A stretch of 5,273 nt of DNA, from positions 1 to 5,273 of the forward strand of contig JAJFHB010000687.1 in NCBI GenBank assembly GCA_021775795.1, written 5' to 3'. The notes beneath the pieces were generated by a model. It searched no databases, had not been told where the DNA came from, and saw nothing but the letters and a program-made list of their open reading frames with translations. Positions 1-5,273 of this stretch are shown in pieces. Position numbers and translations under genes: made by a program. Within the stretch, counting starts at the first letter, position 1; every line of letters begins with the position of its first letter. This DNA is from Hyphomicrobiales bacterium (lineage in GTDB: Bacteria; Pseudomonadota; Alphaproteobacteria; Rhizobiales; JAJFHB01).

Positions 1-1
1 A

Positions 2-25
2 ATCAGCCAGAGGGCTGCGGCATGA
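2..25 (+). CDS. 3' end of an upstream gene (partial), possibly the GlxB/MgsA-type amidotransferase
   Basis: Only eight codons are visible. The second frame reads ISQRAAA and then stops at TGA 23-25, which overlaps the ATG of the next gene as ATGA. Such overlaps are typical of translationally coupled operon genes. In known glx and mgs clusters the gene just before the GXGXG protein encodes a class II (Ntn-type) glutamine amidotransferase, so that is the expected identity. This rests on gene order alone and nothing in these 24 bases shows it. The first frame is also open up to base 21, so the true end of the upstream gene could differ. Low confidence. Confidence 0.3.
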   Translation: MSQRAAA

Positions 26-714
26 GCGAGTTTGTTATCACCGCTGGCGAGCGGCCGATCCGTGAGGTCAACAAGGAAATCCGTGCAGCACTTGCTGATG
101 GCAAGGAAGTTGTGGTGCGCGATACACGCTCGCGCCACAACCTTGGTGTTGGCCTTCCCGCCGGTGCAAAAATCAGACTTGAAGGCAATGTTGGCTATTA
201 CTGCGGCGGATTGAACAACGGCGCCTTTATCGACATTGAAAACAATGCAGGCTGGGGTGTTGGCGAGGCGATGGCGAGTGGCGAGGTCACGGTTGGCGGT
301 TATGCCGGCATGTCAGCTGGCGCCTCCATGCTGGGTGGCCTTATTCATGTCAAAGGTGATGCGGGCCCGCGTTGCGGAGTGGCGATGAAGGGTGGCGACA
401 TTATTGTCGAAGGCAAGATCGGCTACCTGTCAGGTTTCATGGCGCATTCAGGACGCATCATCGCCTTGGGTGGTGCGGATGATGCGTGTGCCGATTCCCT
501 TTGGGGCGGCGAGGTCTGGGTCGGGGGGGCTATTGGCTCGCTGGGCGTTGACACAAAAATCGTCGAGCCGAAACCTGAAGAGGTTGTCTCGATCGAGCAG
601 TTGCTCGCCTCGCGCGGCATCAATGATTATTCACGAGACTGGAAGAAAATCGTCTCCGCTGAGAGACTTTGGCATTTCGAAAGCAGGGACGCTAGCGCAT
701 GGCTGATGATATAA
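22..714 (+). CDS. glxC: GXGXG-domain protein, glutamate synthase C-terminal-like subunit (GlxC / MgsB type)
   Basis: A 230-residue protein that corresponds to the C-terminal beta-helix domain of glutamate synthase (GltB) as a stand-alone polypeptide. Residues about 51-175 carry regularly spaced glycine-rich turns (GNVGYYCGG, GGYAGMSAG, KGDAGPRCGV, GKIGYLSG, GGAIGSLG), the hallmark of the right-handed beta-helix. In GltB this domain is structural and supports transfer between the amidotransferase and FMN sites; it has no catalytic residues of its own. The family includes rhizobial GlxC and MgsB of N-methylglutamate synthase. The ATG at 22 has a ribosome site GAGGG at 10-14, 7 nt upstream. The gene overlaps the next one by 16 nt, which suggests co-translation and a shared complex. 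The C-terminal tail (about 180-230) is non-repetitive. GlxC and MgsB cannot be told apart from this sequence alone. Family assignment is firm; substrate is not. Confidence 0.9.
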   Translation: MSEFVITAGERPIREVNKEIRAALADGKEVVVRDTRSRHNLGVGLPAGAKIRLEGNVGYYCGGLNNGAFIDIENNAGWGVGEAMASGEVTVGGYAGMSAGASMLGGLIHVKGDAGPRCGVAMKGGDIIVEGKIGYLSGFMAHSGRIIALGGADDACADSLWGGEVWVGGAIGSLGVDTKIVEPKPEEVVSIEQLLASRGINDYSRDWKKIVSAERLWHFESRDASAWLMI

Positions 715-2111
715 AGCCGAGATACGAATACCCGTTTGAAATGCCGTCTGAAGAAGACGTTGCCATGCGGGACGGCGGCATTGAGGGGCGCCCGCTCGGC
801 GTGCCGGGATCCTATGACCGTGGCGGTTCGGTGCGTTGGACACCGGAGGCGATCTCCGAGGTGCACGCGCTGTCACAGCTTGGGCGCTACCAGATACGCG
901 GCTACAACACCTTCAACAAGAGCATGCCGACGTTCGACGATCTGACGTTCGTGCCCGCGACAATGACGCGGCTGCCGCTTGAAGGATACCGGGAGAGCTG
1001 TGAGACCAAGACGGTTCTCGGCAATCGACCCGGGCTTGTTGAAAAGCCACTTGAACTGGCCATTCCCATTTACATCGCCTCCATGTCTTTTGGAGCTTTA
1101 TCCGCGAATGCAAAAGCGGCACTTGGTTATGGAGCCTCAAAGGTCGGCACGATGACGTGTACCGGAGAGGGCGGCATGCTCGAAGATGAGCGTGAAGCAT
1201 CACAAAAGCTCGTCTACCAGATGACACCCTCACGCTACATGCTCGATCTTGAGCATTTGCGCATGGCCGATGCTATCGAGATCGTCGTGGGGCAGGGTGC
1301 CAAACCCGGCACCGGCGGATTGTTGCTGGGCATGAAGGTTTCTGAACGCGTCGCCAAGATGCGGTCATTACCTCTGGGTGTCGATCAGCGTTCCACCGTG
1401 CGCCATCCCGACTTTCTTGGTGCCGATGACATGCAGGTCAAGATCGAGGAGTTGCGCGAGGCGACGGACTATCAGGTCCCGATTATTCTCAAGATGGGTG
1501 CCACGCGGCCGCGCTTTGATGTTGCTGTTGCGGCCAAGTCCGGCGTTGACATCATAGTTGTTGATGGCGCTGAGGGTGGCACCGGAGCCTCACCTGAACT
1601 GTTGCTTGATCACACAGGCATCCCAACTCTTTCCGCGGTTCGTGCAGCGCGGGAAGCGCTGGAAGATTGCGGCAAGGCGGATGAGGTATCGCTTGTGGCT
1701 GCGGGTGGCATTCGCTCTGGCGTTGATGCCGCCAAATGCCTGGCGCTTGGGGCTGATGCGGTGATGATTGGTAACGCTGCCATGATGGCTTTGGGCTGCA
1801 ACTCGCCGCGTTACGAAGATGATTATGCCAAACTTGGAACGTCACCGGGGCGCTGCCATCACTGTCACACAGGTCTCTGTCCGGTCGGTATCACGACGCA
1901 GGATGAAGAACTGTCCCAGCGTATGGATGTTGCAGCGGGAGCCGAACGTGTGGCGCGTTTTCTGACGGCCATGACGATGGAAATCAGCCTGATCGCGAAG
2001 GCCTGCGGAAAGTCATCTGTGCATAATCTTGAGATGGAAGATATGCGAGCCCTGTCACTGGAGGCTTCAGCCTTTACCGGCGTGAAGCTGGCGGGCATCG
2101 ACAAGCCGTAG
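699..2111 (+). CDS. glxD: FMN-binding glutamate synthase-family protein (GlxD / MgsC type)
   Basis: A 470-residue protein matching the FMN-binding (alpha/beta barrel) domain of glutamate synthase. Visible signatures are SMSFGALS (128-135), GEGGM, GQGAKPGTGG (198-207) and VDGAEGGTGA (288-297), the FMN/2-oxoglutarate-binding loops of the Glu_synthase family. A cysteine cluster C386-x2-C389-x4-C394 followed by PVG fits the Fe-S ligands seen after the barrel in GltB and GlxD. With GlxC and an amidotransferase subunit this would make a three-part synthase; in the N-methylglutamate pathway the homologous MgsABC turns gamma-glutamylmethylamide plus 2-oxoglutarate into N-methylglutamate. The ATG at 699 lies inside the end of glxC and has AGGGA at 685-689, 9 nt upstream. 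The first 100 or so residues are the usual N-terminal extension of the stand-alone family. No truncation or frameshift is seen. Physiological substrate is inferred from neighbours only. Confidence 0.92.
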   Translation: MADDIKPRYEYPFEMPSEEDVAMRDGGIEGRPLGVPGSYDRGGSVRWTPEAISEVHALSQLGRYQIRGYNTFNKSMPTFDDLTFVPATMTRLPLEGYRESCETKTVLGNRPGLVEKPLELAIPIYIASMSFGALSANAKAALGYGASKVGTMTCTGEGGMLEDEREASQKLVYQMTPSRYMLDLEHLRMADAIEIVVGQGAKPGTGGLLLGMKVSERVAKMRSLPLGVDQRSTVRHPDFLGADDMQVKIEELREATDYQVPIILKMGATRPRFDVAVAAKSGVDIIVVDGAEGGTGASPELLLDHTGIPTLSAVRAAREALEDCGKADEVSLVAAGGIRSGVDAAKCLALGADAVMIGNAAMMALGCNSPRYEDDYAKLGTSPGRCHHCHTGLCPVGITTQDEELSQRMDVAAGAERVARFLTAMTMEISLIAKACGKSSVHNLEMEDMRALSLEASAFTGVKLAGIDKP

Positions 2112-2128
2112 TCCTGGTAGATTGACCT

Positions 2129-3274
2129 TCAGCGTCCCGACGGCGATTCTCCTGCGGAGAGTTTGCCGCGGGCGTTTATCTTGAAGCGATCGGCAGTACC
2201 GTATTCTTTCAAGGCAACACCGGCTGAGAAATCACCATAAACCGGCCCATGTTTGAACAGGTGTCCAGAACAGCCTCCCGACAGCAATACGTTTTCATGC
2301 ACCGGATGGAAGTCCAGGATGAAATGCGTGTCCGGCGTCATGGCGATCTGGCAGGCTTTCTGATCCACGGCTCGCTGCCCGACAAGACCCGGAAGCCGCT
2401 TTTGAATGTAGGACCGCGTTCGGGTGAAGGTGGCGTCATCGACTACCCGCTCGTCGTTATCCAGATCAATTATTGCTGCGGTCCAGGCAATTGCCGCCTT
2501 CACACCCGTGCCCTGTATGGACGGGATGCCATAGGCGCCGAGGCCATGATCGATCCAGCACGGCATGTCCGTGTAATCGTAGGCAGTGCTTCCCTCGGGC
2601 GTTGACGTGTAGATGATGTTCTGCCGAACGATGTTGGAGATCGGCCGAACCGTACGACGGTACATCTCGCCAAGCCAGGGGCCGGTGCAGACAACGATAA
2701 CATCTGCGTCCAGGGGCTTTCCATCGAGGAAAAGTGCTTCATGCTCGTCGGTAACAACGCGTCCGCGCTTGAGCTTTCCGCCCTCGCGCTGAAAGAGTTT
2801 AGCCGTCTCAACAACGGCGCGCTGCGCCATGACCATCCCGGCTTCTGGTTCATACAGTCCGTAGGCAATATGGTTGAAATCGAACTGGGGAAATCTTGCG
2901 GGGAGTTCATCCGGGCCAAAGATAAAGTGGGGAATGCCGAGCTTCTCGAAAGTTCCGATCGTGGCGTCTTCCCAGGCGGAGTGACCTTCGGCTGCAAGAA
3001 CCAGTGCCCCGCACTCCACGTAGAGTTCGCATCCAAGTTCTGCCTGAAGCTCTATCCATCGAAGCCTCGATTCACGCACCCATTGGGTGTACATTTCATC
3101 TTTGCCGTGAATAGAGCGGAATATTCTGTTGTAATCGCTCGAAGAAGCGCGTGGATGTCCCGGTTCCCAACGGTCTATCAGGGTAACTGAACAACCTCTG
3201 CGAAGAAGGCTCAGGGCTGTCATTACCCCGGCCACGCCTGCGCCTACGACAATGGCCTCTGAACTGCGTGCCAA
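2129..3274 (-). CDS. FAD-dependent amine / N-alkyl amino acid oxidase, monomeric sarcosine oxidase (MSOX/SolA) family
   Basis: A DAO-superfamily flavoenzyme of 381 residues if started at TTG 3274, close to the roughly 370-390 usual for MSOX and SolA. The N-terminus has the Rossmann motif VVGAGVAGV (GxGxxG at 11-16). R50-I-F-R53 matches the MSOX substrate-carboxylate arginine pair. Y248, in GAYGIPS, matches MSOX Tyr254. K259, in GTGVKAA, matches the oxygen-activating Lys265. C308, before QIAMTPDTHF, matches the Cys that binds FAD covalently (Cys315 in MSOX). SGHLFK with K341 matches Lys348, and the C-to-K spacing is 33 in both. Positions of MSOX His269 and Tyr317 appear to be Ala263 and Ile310, so sarcosine is probably not the substrate. 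A longer reading from ATG 3352 would add 26 poor residues across the promoter and into the opposite gene. TTG 3274 has AAGGGA 8 nt upstream and is preferred. Expected products are an amine or amino acid, an aldehyde and H2O2. It is convergent with glxD and divergent from the ligase. Confidence 0.88.
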   Translation of the reverse strand: MARSSEAIVVGAGVAGVMTALSLLRRGCSVTLIDRWEPGHPRASSSDYNRIFRSIHGKDEMYTQWVRESRLRWIELQAELGCELYVECGALVLAAEGHSAWEDATIGTFEKLGIPHFIFGPDELPARFPQFDFNHIAYGLYEPEAGMVMAQRAVVETAKLFQREGGKLKRGRVVTDEHEALFLDGKPLDADVIVVCTGPWLGEMYRRTVRPISNIVRQNIIYTSTPEGSTAYDYTDMPCWIDHGLGAYGIPSIQGTGVKAAIAWTAAIIDLDNDERVVDDATFTRTRSYIQKRLPGLVGQRAVDQKACQIAMTPDTHFILDFHPVHENVLLSGGCSGHLFKHGPVYGDFSAGVALKEYGTADRFKINARGKLSAGESPSGR

Positions 3275-3282
3275 AGAACTTT

Positions 3283-3288
3283 TCCCTT
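3283..3288 (-). promoter_or_regulatory. Ribosome binding site fixing the TTG start of the oxidase
   Basis: On the minus strand AAGGGA lies 8 nt upstream of TTG 3274. The first in-frame ATG (3352) has no comparable site and would put the operator and promoter inside the coding region. This is why the shorter TTG start is chosen. Confidence 0.6.
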
Positions 3289-3314
3289 GCAAGACCCCGT
3301 TGATTGAATACAGT
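3287..3314 (+). promoter_or_regulatory. Weak candidate promoter for the ligase-shell operon
   Basis: TTGCAA (3287-3292) and TACAGT (3309-3314) each match 4/6 of the sigma70 consensus with a 16-bp spacer. The ligase needs its own promoter because the gene before it faces the other way, but this particular choice is weak. Other placements around the near-palindrome are possible, and an activator may be required. Confidence 0.2.
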
Positions 3315-3320
3315 ATACAA
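3304..3320. promoter_or_regulatory. 17-bp near-palindromic operator in the divergent promoter region
   Basis: TTGAATACAGTATACAA is an inverted repeat centred on 3312 with 7 of 8 base pairs matching; only the pair 3307/3317 breaks symmetry. It lies between the divergent oxidase and ligase genes and overlaps the -10 box proposed for the oxidase. Its core resembles the TTGTATACAA-like sites bound by many GntR-family (FCD subfamily) regulators. That family link is from general knowledge of such operators, and no regulator gene lies in this window. A single repressor here could control both directions. Confidence 0.55.
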
Positions 3321-3340
3321 AACGAAAATGAGCCCGACAA
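3312..3340 (-). promoter_or_regulatory. Sigma70-type promoter for the FAD oxidase
   Basis: On the minus strand, TTGTCG (3340-3335, 4/6 to the -35 consensus) and TATACT (3317-3312, 5/6 to the -10 consensus) are separated by exactly 17 bp. The predicted start is near 3305, giving a leader of about 30 nt that contains the AAGGGA ribosome site. The -10 box sits inside the near-palindrome, so a bound regulator would block polymerase. Confidence 0.5.
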
Positions 3341-3357
3341 GGGCAGGGCCACTGAGG

Positions 3358-3362
3358 GGAGG
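3358..3362 (+). promoter_or_regulatory. Ribosome binding site fixing the GTG start of the ligase
   Basis: GGAGG, within a purine-rich run from 3355 to 3366, lies 10 nt upstream of GTG 3373. The in-frame alternatives are TTG 3304 (inside the operator), ATG 3328 (little ribosome site) and TTG 3367 (only 4 nt from GGAGG). GTG 3373 therefore fits best. Confidence 0.5.
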
Positions 3363-3372
3363 GAGATTGTCA

Positions 3373-4668
3373 GTGAGCGGAAAACAATTCAGCTTGCCTG
3401 AGGGTACGCATACGGTTGCAATGGGTGTTGGCGACATTAACGGGGTGATGCGCGGCAAGCGCATTCCTGCCAGTCATTGGCCGACAATCTGCGAAAATGG
3501 TAACGCCTTGTCGATCGCGCTGTTCGCTCTCGATATGACCAGTGATGTGTGGGATACGCCCTACGTCAACTTCGACAATGGTTATCCGGACATGCACATG
3601 TTTCCGTTGTCCGAACCCAAGGCTTCGCCGTGGGAAGAAGGCGTTGCCTATTGCATGGCACGGGCAGAGGGCATGGACCACAAGCCGGTGCCCATCGATC
3701 CGCGTGGCGCTCTCGTTACACAGGTGGAACGCGCGGCCGCTCTTGGCTACACGATCAATGTGGGCACAGAGCTTGAATTCTATCTCCTGGACCCGGAAAC
3801 GCTGAAGCCACGGGATTCCGGCATTCAGGTTTACAACCTGGCACGCGCAGCGGAGCTTGAGCATGTTATCGGGCCGATCCGCCGCTACATCAATGATGTT
3901 GGCATACCGATTGAACAGTCAAACCCGGAATATGCGCCTGGACAGGTGGAGATCAACATACGTTACGGCGAGGCCCTTCAGGCAGCAGACAGGGTCATCC
4001 TGTTCCGTTCTCTGGTGAAAGAACTGGCGCTGGAGCATGGCTACATTGCAACGTTCATGTCCAAGCCGTTTGCGGATCTTGGCGGCAGTGGTTTCCACAC
4101 TCACTATTCTGTCTGGAAAGAGGGAAAGAACATCTTCGCGGACGCCGGCAAGCTGTCGTCGACGGGACTGTCATTCCTCGCGGGCATTCAATCGCGCATG
4201 TGTGAAATGGCACTTGCCTCGGCGACCACGCCGAACGCCTATCGCCGCCGCCAGCCCTACACATTCTGTCCGGTAAATACTTCCTGGGGCATCGACAACA
4301 GGACCGTAGGACTGCGTGTCATTGAAGGCAACGACAGTGCGGTCCGTGTTGAAAAGCGTGACGGTTCTGCAGACTGCAATCCCTATTATCTGCTCGCCTG
4401 CGAGATTGCTGCCGGGCTCGATGGGATCGAGCAGGGCCTTGAGCCGTCACCTATGACCCAGTCAAATGCCTATGAGCTTGAAGATGCGCAAGCGCTTCCA
4501 ACCGACCTTCCAACCGCTCTTGAGCTGGCCAGAAATTCCGAATTCATGCACCGTGTTCTCGGCGATGACCGCCTGGAGATCCTGGCAGGTCAAGGCGATC
4601 GCGAGCTGGTGTTTATGGCTGATCAGGTGACGCAGGTCGAAACCGACCGGTATCTCAGGAACCTCTGA
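3373..4668 (+). CDS. Glutamine synthetase-family gamma-glutamyl-amine ligase (PuuA / IpuC / GMAS-like)
   Basis: A glutamine synthetase-fold enzyme of 431 residues from GTG 3373. Visible motifs, numbered from that start, are DINGVMRGKR (21-30, the beta-grasp signature), E133-L-E135 (metal site), the glutamate-binding EYAPGQVEIN (186-195), GSGFHTH with H242 and H244, NR at 309-310 with R315, and E327-K-R329 leading to NPY. All expected catalytic residues are present, so it should be active in ATP-dependent ligation of glutamate to an amine. The RGKRIP and YRRRQPYTFCP segments look more like PuuA-type gamma-glutamyl-amine synthetases than housekeeping GlnA, and the usual GlnA adenylylation region is not evident. 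Candidate amines are methylamine, isopropylamine, ethanolamine or a polyamine; the sequence does not decide. It is the first gene of an operon with two microcompartment shell genes, one nucleotide before the next start codon, which strongly suggests a compartment-linked amine pathway. Confidence 0.9.
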   Translation: MSGKQFSLPEGTHTVAMGVGDINGVMRGKRIPASHWPTICENGNALSIALFALDMTSDVWDTPYVNFDNGYPDMHMFPLSEPKASPWEEGVAYCMARAEGMDHKPVPIDPRGALVTQVERAAALGYTINVGTELEFYLLDPETLKPRDSGIQVYNLARAAELEHVIGPIRRYINDVGIPIEQSNPEYAPGQVEINIRYGEALQAADRVILFRSLVKELALEHGYIATFMSKPFADLGGSGFHTHYSVWKEGKNIFADAGKLSSTGLSFLAGIQSRMCEMALASATTPNAYRRRQPYTFCPVNTSWGIDNRTVGLRVIEGNDSAVRVEKRDGSADCNPYYLLACEIAAGLDGIEQGLEPSPMTQSNAYELEDAQALPTDLPTALELARNSEFMHRVLGDDRLEILAGQGDRELVFMADQVTQVETDRYLRNL

Positions 4669-4669
4669 G

Positions 4670-4939
4670 ATGAAGATTGGCCGTGTCACCGGACTTGTAA
4701 CCGCAACTGTCAAGGAACGACAACTGACGGGTATCAAACTGCTTGTCGTCGATCTGGAAGATGGCAATGGCACTGTGCAGGAGCGGGCAGTCGTGGTGGC
4801 GGATGTCTGCGGCGCGGGGCCCGGCGATATGGTGCTGGTGGTGTCGGGCTCAGCTGCAAGGGTGCCGGCTGACGTTGCGGGCATTTCCGTTGATGCAAGT
4901 GCGATAGCCGTAATCGATGAAATACACATGCACGGCTGA
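4670..4939 (+). CDS. Bacterial microcompartment pentameric vertex protein (EutN/CcmL family, BMC-P)
   Basis: An 89-residue protein of the EutN/CcmL family (Pfam EutN_CcmL), which forms pentamers that cap the vertices of polyhedral protein shells. Family features are the start [10 protein letters not shown], the K15...L19-T-G-I-K-L-L-V-V strand, the [17 protein letters not shown] segment (48-64) and the end [12 protein letters not shown]. Length is typical, about 85-100. One oddity is ADVCGAG where relatives usually read a VD-(S/T)-VGAG-like sequence, which puts a cysteine at position 47. The ATG follows the ligase stop codon by one base (TGAGATG), with AGGA at 4657-4660 inside the ligase gene, so translation is coupled. 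Its presence beside a BMC-H gene shows that the locus builds a closed shell and is not merely a stray shell gene. Confidence 0.93.
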   Translation: MKIGRVTGLVTATVKERQLTGIKLLVVDLEDGNGTVQERAVVVADVCGAGPGDMVLVVSGSAARVPADVAGISVDASAIAVIDEIHMHG

Positions 4940-4967
4940 GAAGCCGCGCTGTCGAACGCTTAGAGAA

Positions 4968-4972
4968 AAGGA
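4968..4972 (+). promoter_or_regulatory. Ribosome binding site of the BMC-H gene
   Basis: AAGGA ends 8 nt before ATG 4981, in the 41-nt gap after the pentamer gene. No hairpin or terminator is seen in that gap, so the two shell genes are probably on one transcript. A strong independent site fits the need for far more hexamer than pentamer. Confidence 0.5.
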
Positions 4973-4980
4973 CCAAAGAG

Positions 4981-5273
4981 ATGGCGCAGAAAGCAACACC
5001 CGGGCATACGGCTCTGGGGATGATTGAAACCCGCGGGCTGGTAGCTGCTATTGAAGCCGCTGATGCCATGGTCAAGGCGGCGAACGTAACGCTTGTCGGC
5101 CAGACAAAGGTTGGTGGTGGGCTGGTTTCGACGCTCATTCGTGGCGAAGTCGGTGCCGTTAAAGCGGCAACTGATGCGGGCGCCGTTGCGGCAAACAAGG
5201 TTGGCGATGTGGTTGCAGTTCACATCATTCCGCGGCCGCACGATGAGCTTGAAACGGTAATCGCCGAGCTCGG
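4981..5273 (+). CDS. Bacterial microcompartment hexameric shell protein (BMC-H, PduA/EutM-like), 3' end missing
   Basis: The reading frame stays open to the window end, giving 97 residues of a protein whose family averages about 90-100, so little is missing. It is a single BMC domain: [20 protein letters not shown] (11-30), K32-AANVTLVG, the pore loop K43-VGGGL (43-48), [15 protein letters not shown] (54-68) and VHIIPRPH (80-87). It tracks PduA almost residue for residue, including the edge lysine (K32, PduA Lys26) and the edge arginine in IPRPH (R85, PduA Arg79) used for sheet assembly. Its role is to form hexamers that tile the facets of the shell, with the central pore passing substrates. 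In the pore loop PduA has GSG and this protein has GGG, so the pore-lining serine is lost. There is a short N-terminal extension of about 6 residues. It is co-directional with the ligase and vertex genes. Confidence 0.95.
   Translation, partial: MAQKATPGHTALGMIETRGLVAAIEAADAMVKAANVTLVGQTKVGGGLVSTLIRGEVGAVKAATDAGAVAANKVGDVVAVHIIPRPHDELETVIAEL

Noticed and set aside
523..529. Run of seven G in glxC as a frameshift or phase-variation site
   Set aside because: The frame is intact through it and encodes a normal V-G-G-A turn. A run of this length is ordinary in this base composition.
2148..2160. Small hairpin TCTCCTGCGGAGA after glxD as a terminator
   Set aside because: The stem is only 5 bp with a 3-nt loop, there is no proper T-run, and it lies inside the coding region of the oxidase.
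2249..3190. Plus-strand open frames of 118 and 149 codons opposite the oxidase
   Set aside because: They lie entirely antisense to a gene with clear flavoenzyme motifs, show no recognisable domain and lack convincing ribosome sites.
3275..3352. 26-residue N-terminal extension of the oxidase from ATG 3352
   Set aside because: It would cover the promoter and operator and overlap the ligase reading frame head to head. The Rossmann motif normally starts within about 10 residues of the N-terminus, and TTG 3274 has a good ribosome site.
3304..3372. Upstream TTG 3304 and ATG 3328 starts for the ligase
   Set aside because: TTG 3304 is the first base of the palindrome, and the 23 extra residues are basic and unlike family members. 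GTG 3373 has GGAGG at a good distance.
3373..4668. Housekeeping glutamine synthetase (GlnA)
   Set aside because: Segments such as RGKRIP and YRRRQPY, the short N-terminus and the shell-gene operon point to the gamma-glutamyl-amine ligase branch.
4734..5241. Minus-strand open frames of 154 and 93 codons over the shell genes
   Set aside because: They are antisense to the well-conserved EutN and BMC-H genes, are low in complexity and rich in Pro/Arg/Ala/Ser, typical of shadow frames in GC-rich DNA.

Overview
The window (5,273 bp, moderately GC-rich, dense genes with ATGA-type or short overlaps) looks like an accessory catabolic locus from an alphaproteobacterium, most likely of the Rhizobiales/Rhodobacterales type. 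I infer this from the glxC-glxD gene pair, best known in rhizobia, and from the codon style. It is not proven from this window alone.

Layout: (i) The left edge holds the last few codons of an upstream gene that appears to overlap, by ATGA, a GXGXG beta-helix protein (glxC/mgsB-like, 22-714). That gene overlaps by 16 nt an FMN- and Fe-S-binding glutamate synthase-like protein (glxD/mgsC-like, 699-2111). (ii) Convergent with these, 17 nt away, is a minus-strand FAD oxidase of the monomeric sarcosine / N-methyltryptophan oxidase family (2129-3274, TTG start). Its covalent-flavin Cys and oxygen-activating Lys are both visible. (iii) A short divergent promoter region (about 3275-3372) carries a 17-bp near-palindrome that overlaps the -10 box of a good promoter for the oxidase. 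(iv) To the right, on the plus strand, is a compact operon: a glutamine-synthetase-fold gamma-glutamyl-amine ligase (3373-4668), a EutN/CcmL-type microcompartment pentamer (4670-4939) and a PduA-like BMC-H hexamer, cut off by the window end (4981-5273).

How they may work together: the ligase plus the GlxB/C/D (MgsA/B/C) module is the parts list of the gamma-glutamylamide / N-methylglutamate pathway, in which an amine is joined to glutamate and then rearranged to an N-alkylglutamate. An MSOX-like oxidase could then split an N-alkyl amino acid into the amino acid plus an aldehyde, and a bacterial microcompartment is a classic way to confine an aldehyde. My working model is therefore an amine-catabolising microcompartment in which the amine nitrogen is handled by glutamyl carriers. 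The individual families are well supported by sequence. The combined pathway, the amine, and the placement of the enzymes inside or outside the shell are inference. No aldehyde dehydrogenase, phosphotransacylase or other signature compartment enzyme lies in this window, so the compartment type cannot be assigned here.
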